Shown here: positions 1 to 8,615 of the stretch, in pieces | Position numbering within the stretch: the first letter of the stretch is position 1 | How the letters are laid out: every line of letters starts with the position of its first letter | Assembly (NCBI RefSeq): GCF_003627055.1 | Contig: NZ_CP032624.1 | Span: 3,534,001 to 3,598,000 of the forward strand | Source of the DNA: Gryllotalpicola protaetiae | GTDB lineage: Bacteria > Actinomycetota > Actinomycetes > Actinomycetales > Microbacteriaceae | Reading direction: 5' to 3' | Length of the DNA: 64,000 nucleotides | The notes under the pieces: generated by a model | Database searches by the model: none | The model's input: the letters and a program-made list of their open reading frames with translations, nothing else | What the model was told of the DNA's origin: nothing | Made by a program: the position numbers and the translations under genes

Positions 1-689
1 CCGGTGGGGTCGATGCCGACCAGCCCAGCGCCGACGCGGCACAGGCTGTGGCGCGCGCCGGGCTGGGTGAGTGCGGCCGAGGTCGCGGCGAGGTGCCGCA
101 GCGGTACGAACAGGCCGGCGGCGCGGGCAAGCCGCAGCGCGTGGGCGAAACGGGTGCGCTCGCGGCGGTTGGCGGGGTCGGCCGGGTCGTCGGCCGAGCT
201 CAGGTGGCCCATGATGCCGACGACCTCGATCTCGCCGCGAACGGCCGCGGCGGCGCTGACGGCGAGCAACTGCGGCCACAGCTCGGCCGGGCAGCCCTCG
301 CGCGCCAGGCCGCAGTCGATCTGCAGATGCACGCGGGCGACGAGGCGGTGCCTGCGCGCCGCCCGGCAGATCGCGTCCAGGTGGGCGACCCCGGGGACGG
401 CCAGGTCGATGTCGTGATCGAGCGCCGCCTCGAAGTCGGCGTCGACGGGGTTGAGCCAGCTCAGGATCGGCGCCTCGAGGCCCGCCAGCCGCAACGCGAG
501 CGCCTCGGTGATGCTCGTGACGCCGAGCCGTGAGGCGCCTGCCCCGAGCGCCGTTCTGGCGACGAGCTCGGCGCCGGCGCCGTACCCCTGCGCTTTCACC
601 ACGGCCATCAGATCACCGGGTGCGAGGATCGCGAACAGGCGCGTGTTGGCGGCGATCGCGTCGGTGTCGACGAGCAGTCGGGTTGTCAT
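1..689 (-). CDS. alr: Alanine racemase, N-terminal part (runs off window edge)
   Basis: PLP-dependent interconversion of L- and D-alanine for peptidoglycan. The minus-strand frame is open from ATG at 689 to the window edge (229 codons). It contains the PLP-lysine motif AVVKAQGYGAG (K32) of the family, and further along VHLQIDCGLAREG and GIMGHLSSADDP, which match the TIM-barrel part of alanine racemases. Standard enzymes are about 370 residues, so the C-terminal beta domain with the catalytic Tyr lies outside. Upstream of the ATG there is no Shine-Dalgarno but a TAGCGT hexamer 7 nt away, so translation is probably leaderless. A related PLP racemase of this fold cannot be excluded without the C-terminus. 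Confidence 0.85.
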   Translation of the reverse strand, partial: MTTRLLVDTDAIAANTRLFAILAPGDLMAVVKAQGYGAGAELVARTALGAGASRLGVTSITEALALRLAGLEAPILSWLNPVDADFEAALDHDIDLAVPGVAHLDAICRAARRHRLVARVHLQIDCGLAREGCPAELWPQLLAVSAAAAVRGEIEVVGIMGHLSSADDPADPANRRERTRFAHALRLARAAGLFVPLRHLAATSAALTQPGARHSLCRVGAGLVGIDPT

Positions 690-696
690 GTCTGCG

Positions 697-702
697 ACGC
701 TA
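697..702 (-). promoter_or_regulatory. -10 hexamer of alr, leaderless start
   Basis: TAGCGT reads toward alr and ends 7 nt before its ATG, with no ribosome binding site in between. This is the arrangement expected for a leaderless actinobacterial transcript. Confidence 0.45.
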
Positions 703-771
703 CGGATGCCTGCGCCTGCGCCGCGTCGGCCGCGAGACTGCTTCCAGGTCATCCCAGCGGATGACGCGGCG

Positions 772-1443
772 TCAGTCCTCGGTGGGAAGCGTGTGCTCGT
801 AGGCGAACACCACGAGCTGCACGCGGTCGCGCAGACCGAGCTTCGCGAGCACCCGGCTGATGTGGGTCTTCACGGTGGCCTCGGACAGGAATTCCGCGCC
901 CGCGATCTCGGCGTTCGACAGGCCGCGGGCCGCAAGCCGGAAGATCTCGCGCTCGCGTTGGGTCAGCTCTGCCCAGCTCGGCGGCGCTGAGCGCCGCTCG
1001 CGGCCGCGGTCCACGTGGGCGAACAGCTCGCGTGTCGCGTTCGCGGCGATCACCGAGTTGCCCTGGTGCACGGTGCGCACGGCGGCGAGCAGGAAGTCGG
1101 GATCGGCGTCCTTCAGCACGAACCCGCTCGCCCCCGCACGGATCGCCCGCGCCGCGTTCTCGTCGAGGTCGAAGGTGGTGAGCACGAGCACCCGCGGCGG
1201 CGGGTAGCCCCCGTCGGCGGCGTCGCCCAAGATGTCGCGCGTCGCCTGGATGCCGTCCACCCGGGGCATCCGCACATCCATCAGCACCACGTCGGGCCGG
1301 GTGCGCGCCACCAGCTCACGGGCAGCGGCACCGTCGCCGGCTTCGCCCGCGAACGCGAGGTCCGCCTGCGACTCGAGCAGCATGCGAACGCCGGCGCGGA
1401 ACAGCGCCTGGTCGTCGACCAGTGCGATCCGGATCGCGCTCAC
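772..1443 (-). CDS. NarL/LuxR-type response regulator
   Basis: Two-component transcription factor of 223 residues. The receiver domain has the acidic pair D10/D11, the phospho-acceptor D56 in VLMDVRMP, T89/T90 and K111. The C-terminus is a LuxR helix-turn-helix (LTQREREIFRLAARGLSNAE, then ATVKTHISRVLAKLGLRDR). The start is GTG at 1443, whose GTGA overlaps the TGA of the sensor kinase, so the two are translationally coupled. The partner kinase immediately upstream presumably phosphorylates D56. Target genes are not evident here. Confidence 0.92.
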   Translation of the reverse strand: MSAIRIALVDDQALFRAGVRMLLESQADLAFAGEAGDGAAARELVARTRPDVVLMDVRMPRVDGIQATRDILGDAADGGYPPPRVLVLTTFDLDENAARAIRAGASGFVLKDADPDFLLAAVRTVHQGNSVIAANATRELFAHVDRGRERRSAPPSWAELTQREREIFRLAARGLSNAEIAGAEFLSEATVKTHISRVLAKLGLRDRVQLVVFAYEHTLPTED

Positions 1444-2642
1444 GCGGCGACTCCGCCCGGGATCACGGCGCGCAGTACGAACCGCCCGCTCTCGGCGCCT
1501 GCGCTCAGCACGCCGCCCGCGAGCTGCGCCCTCTCCTGCATGCCGGGCAGGCCGTGCCCGCGCCCCGCGATCGGCACCGGCCCGGTGGCCCCTGCCTCCT
1601 TCAGCTCGTTCGAGAGCTCGATCTCCAACGCGTCGGCGCCCCAATCCAGTTCGAGCGCCACGGGCTGCCCGGGTGCGCCGTGGCGCAGCGCGTTCGTGAG
1701 GCCTTCCTGCACGATCCGGTACGCGGCGATCTCGTGCCCGGCGCCGAGGGCGACGCGTTCGCCCGTCTCTCGCAGCCGCAGGTCGAGGCCGGCCGCCCGC
1801 AGCTGGGCGAACAGCGCGTCGAAGTCGGCGACGGCCGGCTGCGGGGTCGAGCCCTCGTCGTGGCGCAGTTCGGCCAGAAGCATCCGCACATCGCCCAGCG
1901 CGTCGCGCGCGACGGACGAGATCGTCTCAAGCGCTCCGACGGCGACGGCAGGGCGGGCGGATGCCGCGAACCGGGCCCCGTCCGCCTGCGCGATCACCAC
2001 CGCGAGCGTGTGCGCGACGACGTCGTGCATGTCGCGGGCGATGCGGTTGCGCTCCTGCTCGAGGACGACGCGGCTTTCGGCGAGATCGGCCTCGTGCAGT
2101 GCTGCGGCCTCGCGCTCACGCGCTTCGCGGCCGGCGCGCGTCGAGCGGATGAGCAGGCCGGAGACCCACGAGAGCGTCAGCAGCGCGAGCGAGCCGAAGA
2201 ACAGCAGGGAGAAGTCGCGGGCCTGCCCGGGGAACATGATCGGGAAGTACGAGACGCCGCCGAACCAGCTGCGCAGCACGACCAGGTAGAGCGTGGCGAC
2301 GAGGGCGCCTGCGATGGCCGACGCGAGGCCGAGCCAGCGCACCAGGCGGCCGCCGTATGCGGCCGTCGCGTAGAGCACGGCGCAGATGCCGAGGTTGTGG
2401 ATCGACGGATCAAGGCGGGAGCCGAGCTGCGCTGCCGCCGACACCCAGGCGAGTGCGAGAGCTGCACCCGGCGACAGGCGGCGCACGGCGATGGCTGCCG
2501 TGACGAACAGCAGAGGCAGGAACTGGAGGCGCTCCGAGCCGAGCCCGCTCAGCCCGGCGACCATGATGAACACGCACGCCAGGGCGAACAGCCCGGCGAG
2601 CGCGACATCGAAGCCGAGCTGCCGGCCGGTGATCGTGCGCAC
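1440..2642 (-). CDS. Two-component sensor histidine kinase (HisKA_3 family)
   Basis: Membrane sensor kinase of 400 residues. Several hydrophobic segments fill residues 10-165. A short helical linker follows, then the dimerisation/phospho-acceptor box RNRIARDMHDVVAHTLAVVI with H206, as in NarX/DesK-type kinases. The C-terminus is an HATPase_c domain (EGLTNALRHG N-box, GRGHGLPGMQERA G-box). It lacks a large extracellular sensor domain, so the stimulus is probably sensed in or at the membrane. It is coupled by a 4-nt overlap to the response regulator and lies 74 nt downstream of era. Confidence 0.92.
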   Translation of the reverse strand: MRTITGRQLGFDVALAGLFALACVFIMVAGLSGLGSERLQFLPLLFVTAAIAVRRLSPGAALALAWVSAAAQLGSRLDPSIHNLGICAVLYATAAYGGRLVRWLGLASAIAGALVATLYLVVLRSWFGGVSYFPIMFPGQARDFSLLFFGSLALLTLSWVSGLLIRSTRAGREAREREAAALHEADLAESRVVLEQERNRIARDMHDVVAHTLAVVIAQADGARFAASARPAVAVGALETISSVARDALGDVRMLLAELRHDEGSTPQPAVADFDALFAQLRAAGLDLRLRETGERVALGAGHEIAAYRIVQEGLTNALRHGAPGQPVALELDWGADALEIELSNELKEAGATGPVPIAGRGHGLPGMQERAQLAGGVLSAGAESGRFVLRAVIPGGVAA

Positions 2643-2716
2643 GTACCAACGGTAGACGGCACGGTCCGGCTCATCGCGACGACTGCCGCGGAATCATCCT
2701 CCGGATGTACCCCGGC

Positions 2717-3640
2717 TCAGAAGCCCAAGCGGCCGAGCTGCTTCGGGTCGCTCTGCCAGTCCTTCGCGACCTTCACATGGATCGACAGGAACACCTTGCG
2801 GCCGAGGAGGCCCTCGATCTGCGCGCGCGCATCGGCGCCGATCTGCTTGAGGCGCGCACCGCCGCGGCCAATGACGATCGCCTTCTGGCTGTCGCGCTCG
2901 ACGAACAGGTTGGCGTAGATCTCGACCAGGTCCTTGTCTTCGCGTTCGACCATGTCGTCGACAGTGACGGCGAGCGAGTGGGGCAGTTCCTCGCGCGCTT
3001 CCTCGAGCACGGCCTCACGCACGAACTCGGCGATGCGGTCGATCGTGGCCTCGTCGGTGAGCTGACCCGTCGGGTAGAGCTGCGGCGACTCCGGCAGCAG
3101 CTTCACGAGCTCGTCGACGAGGTCGTCGAGCTGACGGCCCTTCGCCGCGGAGATCGGGATGATCGCGTCCCAGTCGCGCAATGCGCTCACCGCGAGCAGC
3201 TGCTCGGCCACGGCCGTTCTGCTCGCGGTGTCGGTCTTGGTGACGATGGCGACCTTCTTCGCGCGCGGTGCGCCCTCGATGCGCTCGACGATGAAGCGGT
3301 CGCCCGGGCCCACCTTCTCGTCGGCGGGGAAGCACATGCCGATGACGTCGACCGAGGCGAGCGTCTCTTCGACGACCGCGTTCAGTCGCTCGCCGAGGAG
3401 CGTGCGCGGGCGGTGCACACCCGGCGTGTCGACGATGACGAGCTGTGCGTCGGGCCGGTTCACGATGCCGCGGATCGCTCGCCGGGTGGTCTGCGGCTTC
3501 GACGAGGTGATGGCCACCTTCTCGCCGACGAGCGCGTTGGTCAGCGTCGACTTGCCGACGTTCGGGCGGCCCACGAAGCTGACGAACCCGGATCTGAACG
3601 GGCGATCCCCGCTGTCGTCGGCTCTGCTGTGACTAGTCAT
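2717..3640 (-). CDS. era: GTPase Era, 30S ribosome assembly factor
   Basis: Binds the 3' end of 16S rRNA and assists small-subunit maturation. The protein has 307 residues, usual for Era: a GTPase domain with P-loop GRPNVGKS (24-31), DTPGVH and TKTD motifs, then a C-terminal KH domain (AIVIGRGGARLKQIG). The start at 3640 was chosen because it gives the family N-terminus; it overlaps the end of the upstream CorC-like gene by 8 nt. It is the last gene of the hrcA-dnaJ-...-ybeY-corC-era run, the usual actinobacterial order. Confidence 0.96.
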   Translation of the reverse strand: MTSHSRADDSGDRPFRSGFVSFVGRPNVGKSTLTNALVGEKVAITSSKPQTTRRAIRGIVNRPDAQLVIVDTPGVHRPRTLLGERLNAVVEETLASVDVIGMCFPADEKVGPGDRFIVERIEGAPRAKKVAIVTKTDTASRTAVAEQLLAVSALRDWDAIIPISAAKGRQLDDLVDELVKLLPESPQLYPTGQLTDEATIDRIAEFVREAVLEEAREELPHSLAVTVDDMVEREDKDLVEIYANLFVERDSQKAIVIGRGGARLKQIGADARAQIEGLLGRKVFLSIHVKVAKDWQSDPKQLGRLGF

Positions 3641-4835
3641 CGCCTTCAATGGTGGCACGCCTGACGACGACCGTCGTGAGGCGGCCACGCCGGCCCTCGG
3701 TGCGATCGGCCGTGAGCTCGAGACCGGCGACCTCGGCCGAGTCGCCCGGCTCCGGAAGGCGGTCGAGCGCCTTCGTGAGCAGTCCGCCGACGGAGTCGAC
3801 GTCCTCGTCGTCGAGCTCGATGTCGAACAGCTCGCCGAGCTCATCGGCGCCGAGGCGCGCCGAGACGCGGAATCCGCCGTCACCCTCGAGCGGCTCGATG
3901 AGCGGCGCGCCTTTGTCGTACTCGTCGGTGATCTCGCCGACGAGCTCTTCGATGAGGTCCTCCATCGTGACGAGGCCGGCGATGCCGCCGTACTCGTCGA
4001 CGACGAGCGCGAGGTGGTTCTTCTCGAGCTGCATCTGCCTCAGCAGGGCGTCGGCGGCCTTCGACTCCGGCACGAAGACGGCGGGGCGCTGCAGGGAGGC
4101 CGCCGCGGCGGCATCCGCCCCGCGCGGGCGCTCGTAGACGAGCCGTGCCACGTCGCGCAGGTACAGCACGCCCGTGACGTCGTCAGGGCCCTCGCCGATC
4201 ACCGGCACACGCGAGACGCCGCGGCCGAGGAACACGCTCATCGCCGCGGCGACGGTCGCGTCGGCATCCACCGTCACCATGTCGGTGCGCGGCACCATCA
4301 CCTCGCGCACGAGCCGGTCGCCGAACTCGAAGACCGAGTGGATCAGCTCGGCGTCGCCCTCTTCGAGCACGTCGTGCTCTGCGGCGTCGTCGACGAGGTT
4401 CAGCAGCTGCTCCTCGCTGCCGACCGTCGAGCGGGCGCGCATCGGCGTGACGCGGTCGCCGAGGGCGACGAGCAGGTCGGCGACGGGGCCGAGCACGGCG
4501 CGCAGGCCGACGAGCAGCGGGCGTGCGAACCTGAGCAGCGCCTCGGGGTGGGCGCGGCCGACGCTGCGCGGGCTCGTGCCGACGAGCACGAAGCTCGCAC
4601 CGGTCATGATCAGCGCGCTCAGGACCAGGGCGAGCCACCAGTGATCGAGCACGATGACGAAGCCCAGCGTGACGAGCACCGCGGCGGTCGTCTCGGCGAC
4701 GACACGCAGGAAGTTGACCGAGTTCTGGTCGCGGATGTCGCCGCCGGTGACAGAGAGGGCCGCGTCGAGCGCGGCGAGGAACCCGCCGAGCGCGACGAGC
4801 AGGAACGCGCCGACGAAGAGGATGGCGGCGAACAA
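3633..4835 (-). CDS. HlyC/CorC-family membrane protein (DUF21 + CBS pair)
   Basis: Integral membrane protein of 400 residues. The N-terminal DUF21 transmembrane domain spans roughly residues 1-110. A CBS-domain pair follows (motifs REVMVPRTDMVTV and LALVVDEYGGIAGLVTMEDL), then a C-terminal transporter-associated HlyC/CorC domain (FRVSARLGADEL, VGGLLTKALDRLPEPG). Family members are implicated in magnesium/divalent cation efflux or homeostasis; the substrate here is unproven. The start is TTG at 4835, 6 nt after the ybeY stop. Confidence 0.9.
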   Translation of the reverse strand: MFAAILFVGAFLLVALGGFLAALDAALSVTGGDIRDQNSVNFLRVVAETTAAVLVTLGFVIVLDHWWLALVLSALIMTGASFVLVGTSPRSVGRAHPEALLRFARPLLVGLRAVLGPVADLLVALGDRVTPMRARSTVGSEEQLLNLVDDAAEHDVLEEGDAELIHSVFEFGDRLVREVMVPRTDMVTVDADATVAAAMSVFLGRGVSRVPVIGEGPDDVTGVLYLRDVARLVYERPRGADAAAAASLQRPAVFVPESKAADALLRQMQLEKNHLALVVDEYGGIAGLVTMEDLIEELVGEITDEYDKGAPLIEPLEGDGGFRVSARLGADELGELFDIELDDEDVDSVGGLLTKALDRLPEPGDSAEVAGLELTADRTEGRRGRLTTVVVRRATIEGDD

Positions 4836-4841
4836 GCTCGC

Positions 4842-5303
4842 CTACCGGCGCCGTTCCTGCAGGGCGAACCCCACGAGGATGTCGCGCTGGATCCCGAACA
4901 TCTCGCGCTCCTCAGCGGGATCCGCGTGGTCGAAGCCGAGCAGGTGCAGGATGCCGTGGGCGGTCAGCAGCTGCAGCTCCTCCTGCACGCCGTGGCCCGC
5001 GTTGTCAGCCTGTGTCTGCGCGACCTGCGGGCAGAGCACGACGTCGCCGAGCAGGCCTGGGGGGCTCGGCTGGTCCTCGGTGCCTGGGCGCAGCTCGTCC
5101 ATCGGGAAGCTCAGCACATCCGTCGGGCCCGGCTCGTCCATCCACTGCACGTGCAGCTGCTCCATGGCGGCCTCGTCGACCAGCAGGATCGCGAGCTCGG
5201 CCTCCGGGCTCACATGCATGGCGTCGAGCGCATAGGCGGCCAGCCGCTGCAGGGCGGCCTCGTCGACCGCGATCGTGGACTCGTTGTTTACCTCGATGGT
5301 CAT
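4842..5303 (-). CDS. ybeY: Endoribonuclease YbeY (rRNA maturation)
   Basis: Zinc-dependent single-strand RNase in 16S rRNA 3'-end maturation and ribosome quality control. It has 153 residues with the diagnostic metal motif HGILHLLGFDH (H116, H120, H126). The ATG at 5303 (MTIEVNNES) was chosen over an upstream in-frame alternative because it lies 7 nt after the phoH stop and gives the normal family length. Confidence 0.95.
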   Translation of the reverse strand: MTIEVNNESTIAVDEAALQRLAAYALDAMHVSPEAELAILLVDEAAMEQLHVQWMDEPGPTDVLSFPMDELRPGTEDQPSPPGLLGDVVLCPQVAQTQADNAGHGVQEELQLLTAHGILHLLGFDHADPAEEREMFGIQRDILVGFALQERRR

Positions 5304-5310
5304 GTGTCGC

Positions 5311-6384
5311 TCAGTTCTTGGGGCGGCGGGGTCGGAGATTGGGGTCGGCTGCGCGCCGCTCCGCACGGTTCGCGAAGTCGCGCGCCTGCTCGCGCTCGAA
5401 ATGCTGCGCCTGCTGCTTCTGGTCGTATTCGGTGTACGCGTCGACGATGCGGCCGACGAGGCTGTGCCGCACGACGTCTGCGCTCGTCAGGTATGAGAAC
5501 TCGATGTCGTCGATGTCCTTCAGCACGCGGGTGACGAGGCGCAGGCCGGAGGCGCCTGCGGGAAGGTCGATCTGCGTGACATCCCCCGTGATCACCATGC
5601 GCGAGCCGAACCCGAGGCGCGTGAGGAACATCTTCATCTGCTCCGGCGTCGTGTTCTGCGCCTCGTCGAGCACGACGAACGACGAGTTGAGTGTGCGGCC
5701 GCGCATGTAGGCGAGCGGCGCGACCTCGATGGTGCCCGCTGCGAGCAGCTTGGGCACGAGCTCGGGATCCAGCATCTCGTTGAGCGCGTCGTAGAGCGGG
5801 CGCAGGTACGGGTCGATCTTGTCGGTCAGCGTGCCCGGCAGGTAGCCGAGCCGCTCCCCCGCCTCGATGGCGGGCCGCGACAGGATGATCCGGTCGACCT
5901 CCTTGCGCTGCAGCGCCTGCACGGCCTTCGCCATCGCGAGGTAGGTCTTGCCCGTTCCCGCAGGGCCGATGCCGAAGACGATGGTGTTGTCGTCGATCGC
6001 GTGCACGTAGTCGGCCTGCCCAGGCGTCATCGGCCGGATCGTCTTGCCCCGCACCTGCAGGATCGACTCGCCGAGCACCGCGCTCGGGCTGAGGCCGGCG
6101 TCGACCATCTGGCGGCCGCGGCTCACCTCGGCCGGGTGCAGGTCGTGGCCGTTCTTGACGAGGGCGATGAGCTCTTCGACGAGCGTGCGCGCGCTCGCGA
6201 CCTGCTCGGGGTCGCCTGCGAGGGTGAGCTCGTTGCCGCGCACGTGCACCTGCACGGCTGGATACTGCTTCTCGAGCGTGCTCAGCAGCCGGTCCTGCGG
6301 CCCGAGCAGGCGGACCATCGCGACGCCGTCGACCTCGAGGTGCGCCTCGGCCTGCCGAGGATCGGATGCGGGCTGATCAGACAA
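5311..6384 (-). CDS. PhoH-family ATPase
   Basis: Cytoplasmic P-loop ATPase, often fused or linked to RNA metabolism and usually found beside ybeY, as here. The N-terminal part resembles a KH-like nucleic-acid-binding region. The PhoH ATPase core begins near residue 110 with Walker A GIGPAGTGKT (138-147) and later contains FVVLDEAQNTTPEQMKMFLT and GDVTQIDLP. The start is TTG at 6384 (LSDQPASDPR), preceded by GGAAGGAT and overlapping the end of the HIT gene by 8 nt; length is 357 residues. Confidence 0.92.
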   Translation of the reverse strand: MSDQPASDPRQAEAHLEVDGVAMVRLLGPQDRLLSTLEKQYPAVQVHVRGNELTLAGDPEQVASARTLVEELIALVKNGHDLHPAEVSRGRQMVDAGLSPSAVLGESILQVRGKTIRPMTPGQADYVHAIDDNTIVFGIGPAGTGKTYLAMAKAVQALQRKEVDRIILSRPAIEAGERLGYLPGTLTDKIDPYLRPLYDALNEMLDPELVPKLLAAGTIEVAPLAYMRGRTLNSSFVVLDEAQNTTPEQMKMFLTRLGFGSRMVITGDVTQIDLPAGASGLRLVTRVLKDIDDIEFSYLTSADVVRHSLVGRIVDAYTEYDQKQQAQHFEREQARDFANRAERRAADPNLRPRRPKN

Positions 6385-6724
6385 GGGATCCTTCCGTGAG
6401 ACCGCCGGCGAGAACGTGCGCGTGCACGTGGAACACGGTCTGCCCGGCGCCGGGGCCGGTGTTGAAGACGAGGCGGAAGTCGCCGTCGGCGTGCTCGTCT
6501 GCAAGCCGTTGCGCCGTCTCGACGACCTCGGCCAGCAGCTCGGGGTCGCCCGCGGCAAGCTCGCCCACGTTCGCGTACTCCTCGGTCTTCGGGACGACGA
6601 GCAGATGAACGGGGGCCTGCGGCGCGATGTCTTTGAAGGCGATCACGCGCTCAGAGTCGTAGACGACGTCTGCGGGGATCTCGCCCGCGATGATGCGCGA
6701 GAAGACCGACGGGGATTCGCTCAT
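6377..6724 (-). CDS. HIT-domain nucleotide hydrolase (HinT-like)
   Basis: Small purine-nucleoside phosphoramidase/phosphodiesterase-like protein of 115 residues with the histidine triad FHVHAHVLAG (H99, H101, H103), near the C-terminus as in HinT. Usual substrates are AMP-linked adducts; the physiological one here is unknown. It sits between rsmE and phoH. Confidence 0.93.
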   Translation of the reverse strand: MSESPSVFSRIIAGEIPADVVYDSERVIAFKDIAPQAPVHLLVVPKTEEYANVGELAAGDPELLAEVVETAQRLADEHADGDFRLVFNTGPGAGQTVFHVHAHVLAGGLTEGSLV

Positions 6725-6747
6725 GCTCTCAGTCTAGAGATCAGCGG

Positions 6748-7476
6748 TCACCAGCGGCCGAGGGCCGCGTTGAGCACGGCGATGGCAGCAGGGCCCGCCG
6801 TCGAGGTGCGCAGCACGGTGTCGCCGAGGCGCACGGATTCGGCGCCGGCGGTTTCGAGCGCCGCCAGCTCGGCGGGGGCGATGCCGCCCTCAGGGCCGAC
6901 GACGAGGACCAGCTCGCGCGCGTCAGGCACGACAGAGGCGAGCGGATGCCGCGCCGATGGCTCGAGCACCAGCACGCGGTGGGTCGCGGCGAGCCCGACG
7001 AGGTCCTTCGTCGACGCGAGCGCCGCGACCTCGGGCAGCCAGGGCCGCATCGACTGCTTCGCCGCCTCGCGGACGATCGCGGCCCAGCGGTCGCGCCCCT
7101 TCTCGAGCTTCGGGCCCGACCAGCGCGACACCGAGCGCTCTGCCTGCCACGGGATCACCCCGTCGACGCCGAGCTCGGTCGCCGCCTGAACGGCGAGCTC
7201 GTCGCGATCGCCCTTCGCGAGCGCCTGTGCGAGCAGGACGCGCGGGCTCGCGGCATCCGCTCGCCTCACCTGCTCGACCCGCACCGAGACCGCAGCCGGC
7301 GTGACCTGCTCTGCCGTGCCCTCGATGACCAGGCCGCGGCCGTTGCCGACCAGCAGTCGCTCGCCCGCTCGGGTGCGCGCGACCGCGGCGATGTGCTTCG
7401 CCTCGGCGCCGGTCACCTCGACGAGGCCGCCGACGGGCGCATCGGCGAGCTCTTCGAGCAGGTAGAAGTTCGCCAC
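6748..7476 (-). CDS. rsmE: 16S rRNA (uracil-1498-N3)-methyltransferase RsmE
   Basis: SAM-dependent SPOUT-class methyltransferase acting on helix 44 of 16S rRNA. It has 242 residues: an N-terminal PUA-like domain (GAEAKHIAAVARTRAGERL) and a C-terminal trefoil-knot domain with LVVGPEGGIAPAELA and RLGDTVLRTSTAGPAAI. The GTG start at 7476 is 6 nt after the dnaJ stop, consistent with the usual dnaJ-rsmE pairing. Confidence 0.94.
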   Translation of the reverse strand: MANFYLLEELADAPVGGLVEVTGAEAKHIAAVARTRAGERLLVGNGRGLVIEGTAEQVTPAAVSVRVEQVRRADAASPRVLLAQALAKGDRDELAVQAATELGVDGVIPWQAERSVSRWSGPKLEKGRDRWAAIVREAAKQSMRPWLPEVAALASTKDLVGLAATHRVLVLEPSARHPLASVVPDARELVLVVGPEGGIAPAELAALETAGAESVRLGDTVLRTSTAGPAAIAVLNAALGRW

Positions 7477-7482
7477 GGAGGC

Positions 7483-8592
7483 TCAGAGGTTCAAGAACCG
7501 GTCGCGGATCTTCGCGAACAGCCCCTGTTGGAACTGGGACAGGCGCGGCTTGTCACCCTTGTACTGCTGGGCGAAGCGCTCGATCAGCTCGCGCTCGCCT
7601 CGGCCCAGCTTGGTGGGTGTGACGACCTGGATGCCGATGCGCAGGTCACCTCTGCCGTTGCCGCGCAGGTGCGTGATGCCGCGGTTCTTGACGGTGATGA
7701 TCTCCGCGCTCTGGGTGCCTGCGTGCACGTCGACGTCGACCTGGCCGTCGAGGCCGGCGAACTCGGTCGTCGTCCCGAGGATCGCATCGGCCATCGAGAC
7801 CTCGAGTGTCGCGAGCAGGTCGTCGCCGTCGCGGCTGAAGACGTCGTCGTGCTTGACCTTGATCTCGAGGTAGAGGTCGCCGTTTGCGCCGCCCGCGGGG
7901 CCGGCCTCGCCGTGGCCCGGCAGCTGCAGGCGCAGGCCGGTGTCCACTCCGGCGGGGATGTCGACCGGGATCGACTTGCGGGCGCGCACCCGGCCCTGGC
8001 CCTGGCAGGTGACGCAGGGCGTCGCGATGATCGTGCCGTAGCCGCGGCACGTGCCGCACGGGCTCGAGGTCATGACGTTGCCGAGCAGCGAGCGCACCGA
8101 GCGCTGGATCGACCCGGTGCCGTTGCAGATGTCGCAGGTGACCGGGTGGGTGCCCGGCTCACAGCACGAGCCCTGGCAGCGATCGCAGAGCACGGCGGTG
8201 TCGACGTCGAGGTCACGATGCGCGCCGAAGATCACGTCGGCGAGATCGATCTCGACGCGCAGCAACGCGTCCTGGCCGCGCTCGCGGCGCGACTTCGGGC
8301 CTCGACTGCCACCCCCGCCGCCGAAGAAGGTCGAGAAGATGTCCTCGAACCCCCCGAAGCCCTGGCCGCCGCCGAACGGGCCCGCCTGGGGCCCGAGGTC
8401 GTACTGCTCGCGCTGTTTCGGGTCCGACAGCACGTCGTAGGCGTGCGTGACGAGCTTGAACCGCTCAGCGGCTTCAGGGCTCGGATTCACGTCGGGATGC
8501 AGCTCGCGCGCGAGCCGGCGGTACGCCTTCTTGATCTCGTCGGGGCTGGCCTCGCGCTCGACGCCGAGGACTTCATAGTGGTCTGCTGCCAC
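7483..8592 (-). CDS. dnaJ: Chaperone protein DnaJ (DnaJ2 type)
   Basis: Hsp40 co-chaperone that stimulates DnaK. It has 369 residues: J domain with HPD at 32-34, a Gly/Phe-rich linker (about 65-97), a zinc-binding cysteine-rich region (136-200), and the C-terminal substrate-binding domains. Zinc repeats are [24 protein letters not shown] and CVTCQGQG; the first lacks the normal GxG ending but keeps both cysteines. It lies directly after hrcA under the CIRCE operator. Actinobacteria commonly carry a second dnaJ in the dnaK operon, so this is probably the hrcA-linked paralogue. Confidence 0.95.
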   Translation of the reverse strand: MAADHYEVLGVEREASPDEIKKAYRRLARELHPDVNPSPEAAERFKLVTHAYDVLSDPKQREQYDLGPQAGPFGGGQGFGGFEDIFSTFFGGGGGSRGPKSRRERGQDALLRVEIDLADVIFGAHRDLDVDTAVLCDRCQGSCCEPGTHPVTCDICNGTGSIQRSVRSLLGNVMTSSPCGTCRGYGTIIATPCVTCQGQGRVRARKSIPVDIPAGVDTGLRLQLPGHGEAGPAGGANGDLYLEIKVKHDDVFSRDGDDLLATLEVSMADAILGTTTEFAGLDGQVDVDVHAGTQSAEIITVKNRGITHLRGNGRGDLRIGIQVVTPTKLGRGERELIERFAQQYKGDKPRLSQFQQGLFAKIRDRFLNL

Positions 8593-8615
8593 TGGTGGCG
8601 GCTCCTTAGTTCAGT

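Noticed and set aside
1015-2918. Overlapping plus-strand frames opposite the two-component genes
   Set aside because: Low-complexity Arg/Ala/Ser translations with no domain, while the minus strand encodes a full kinase/regulator pair.
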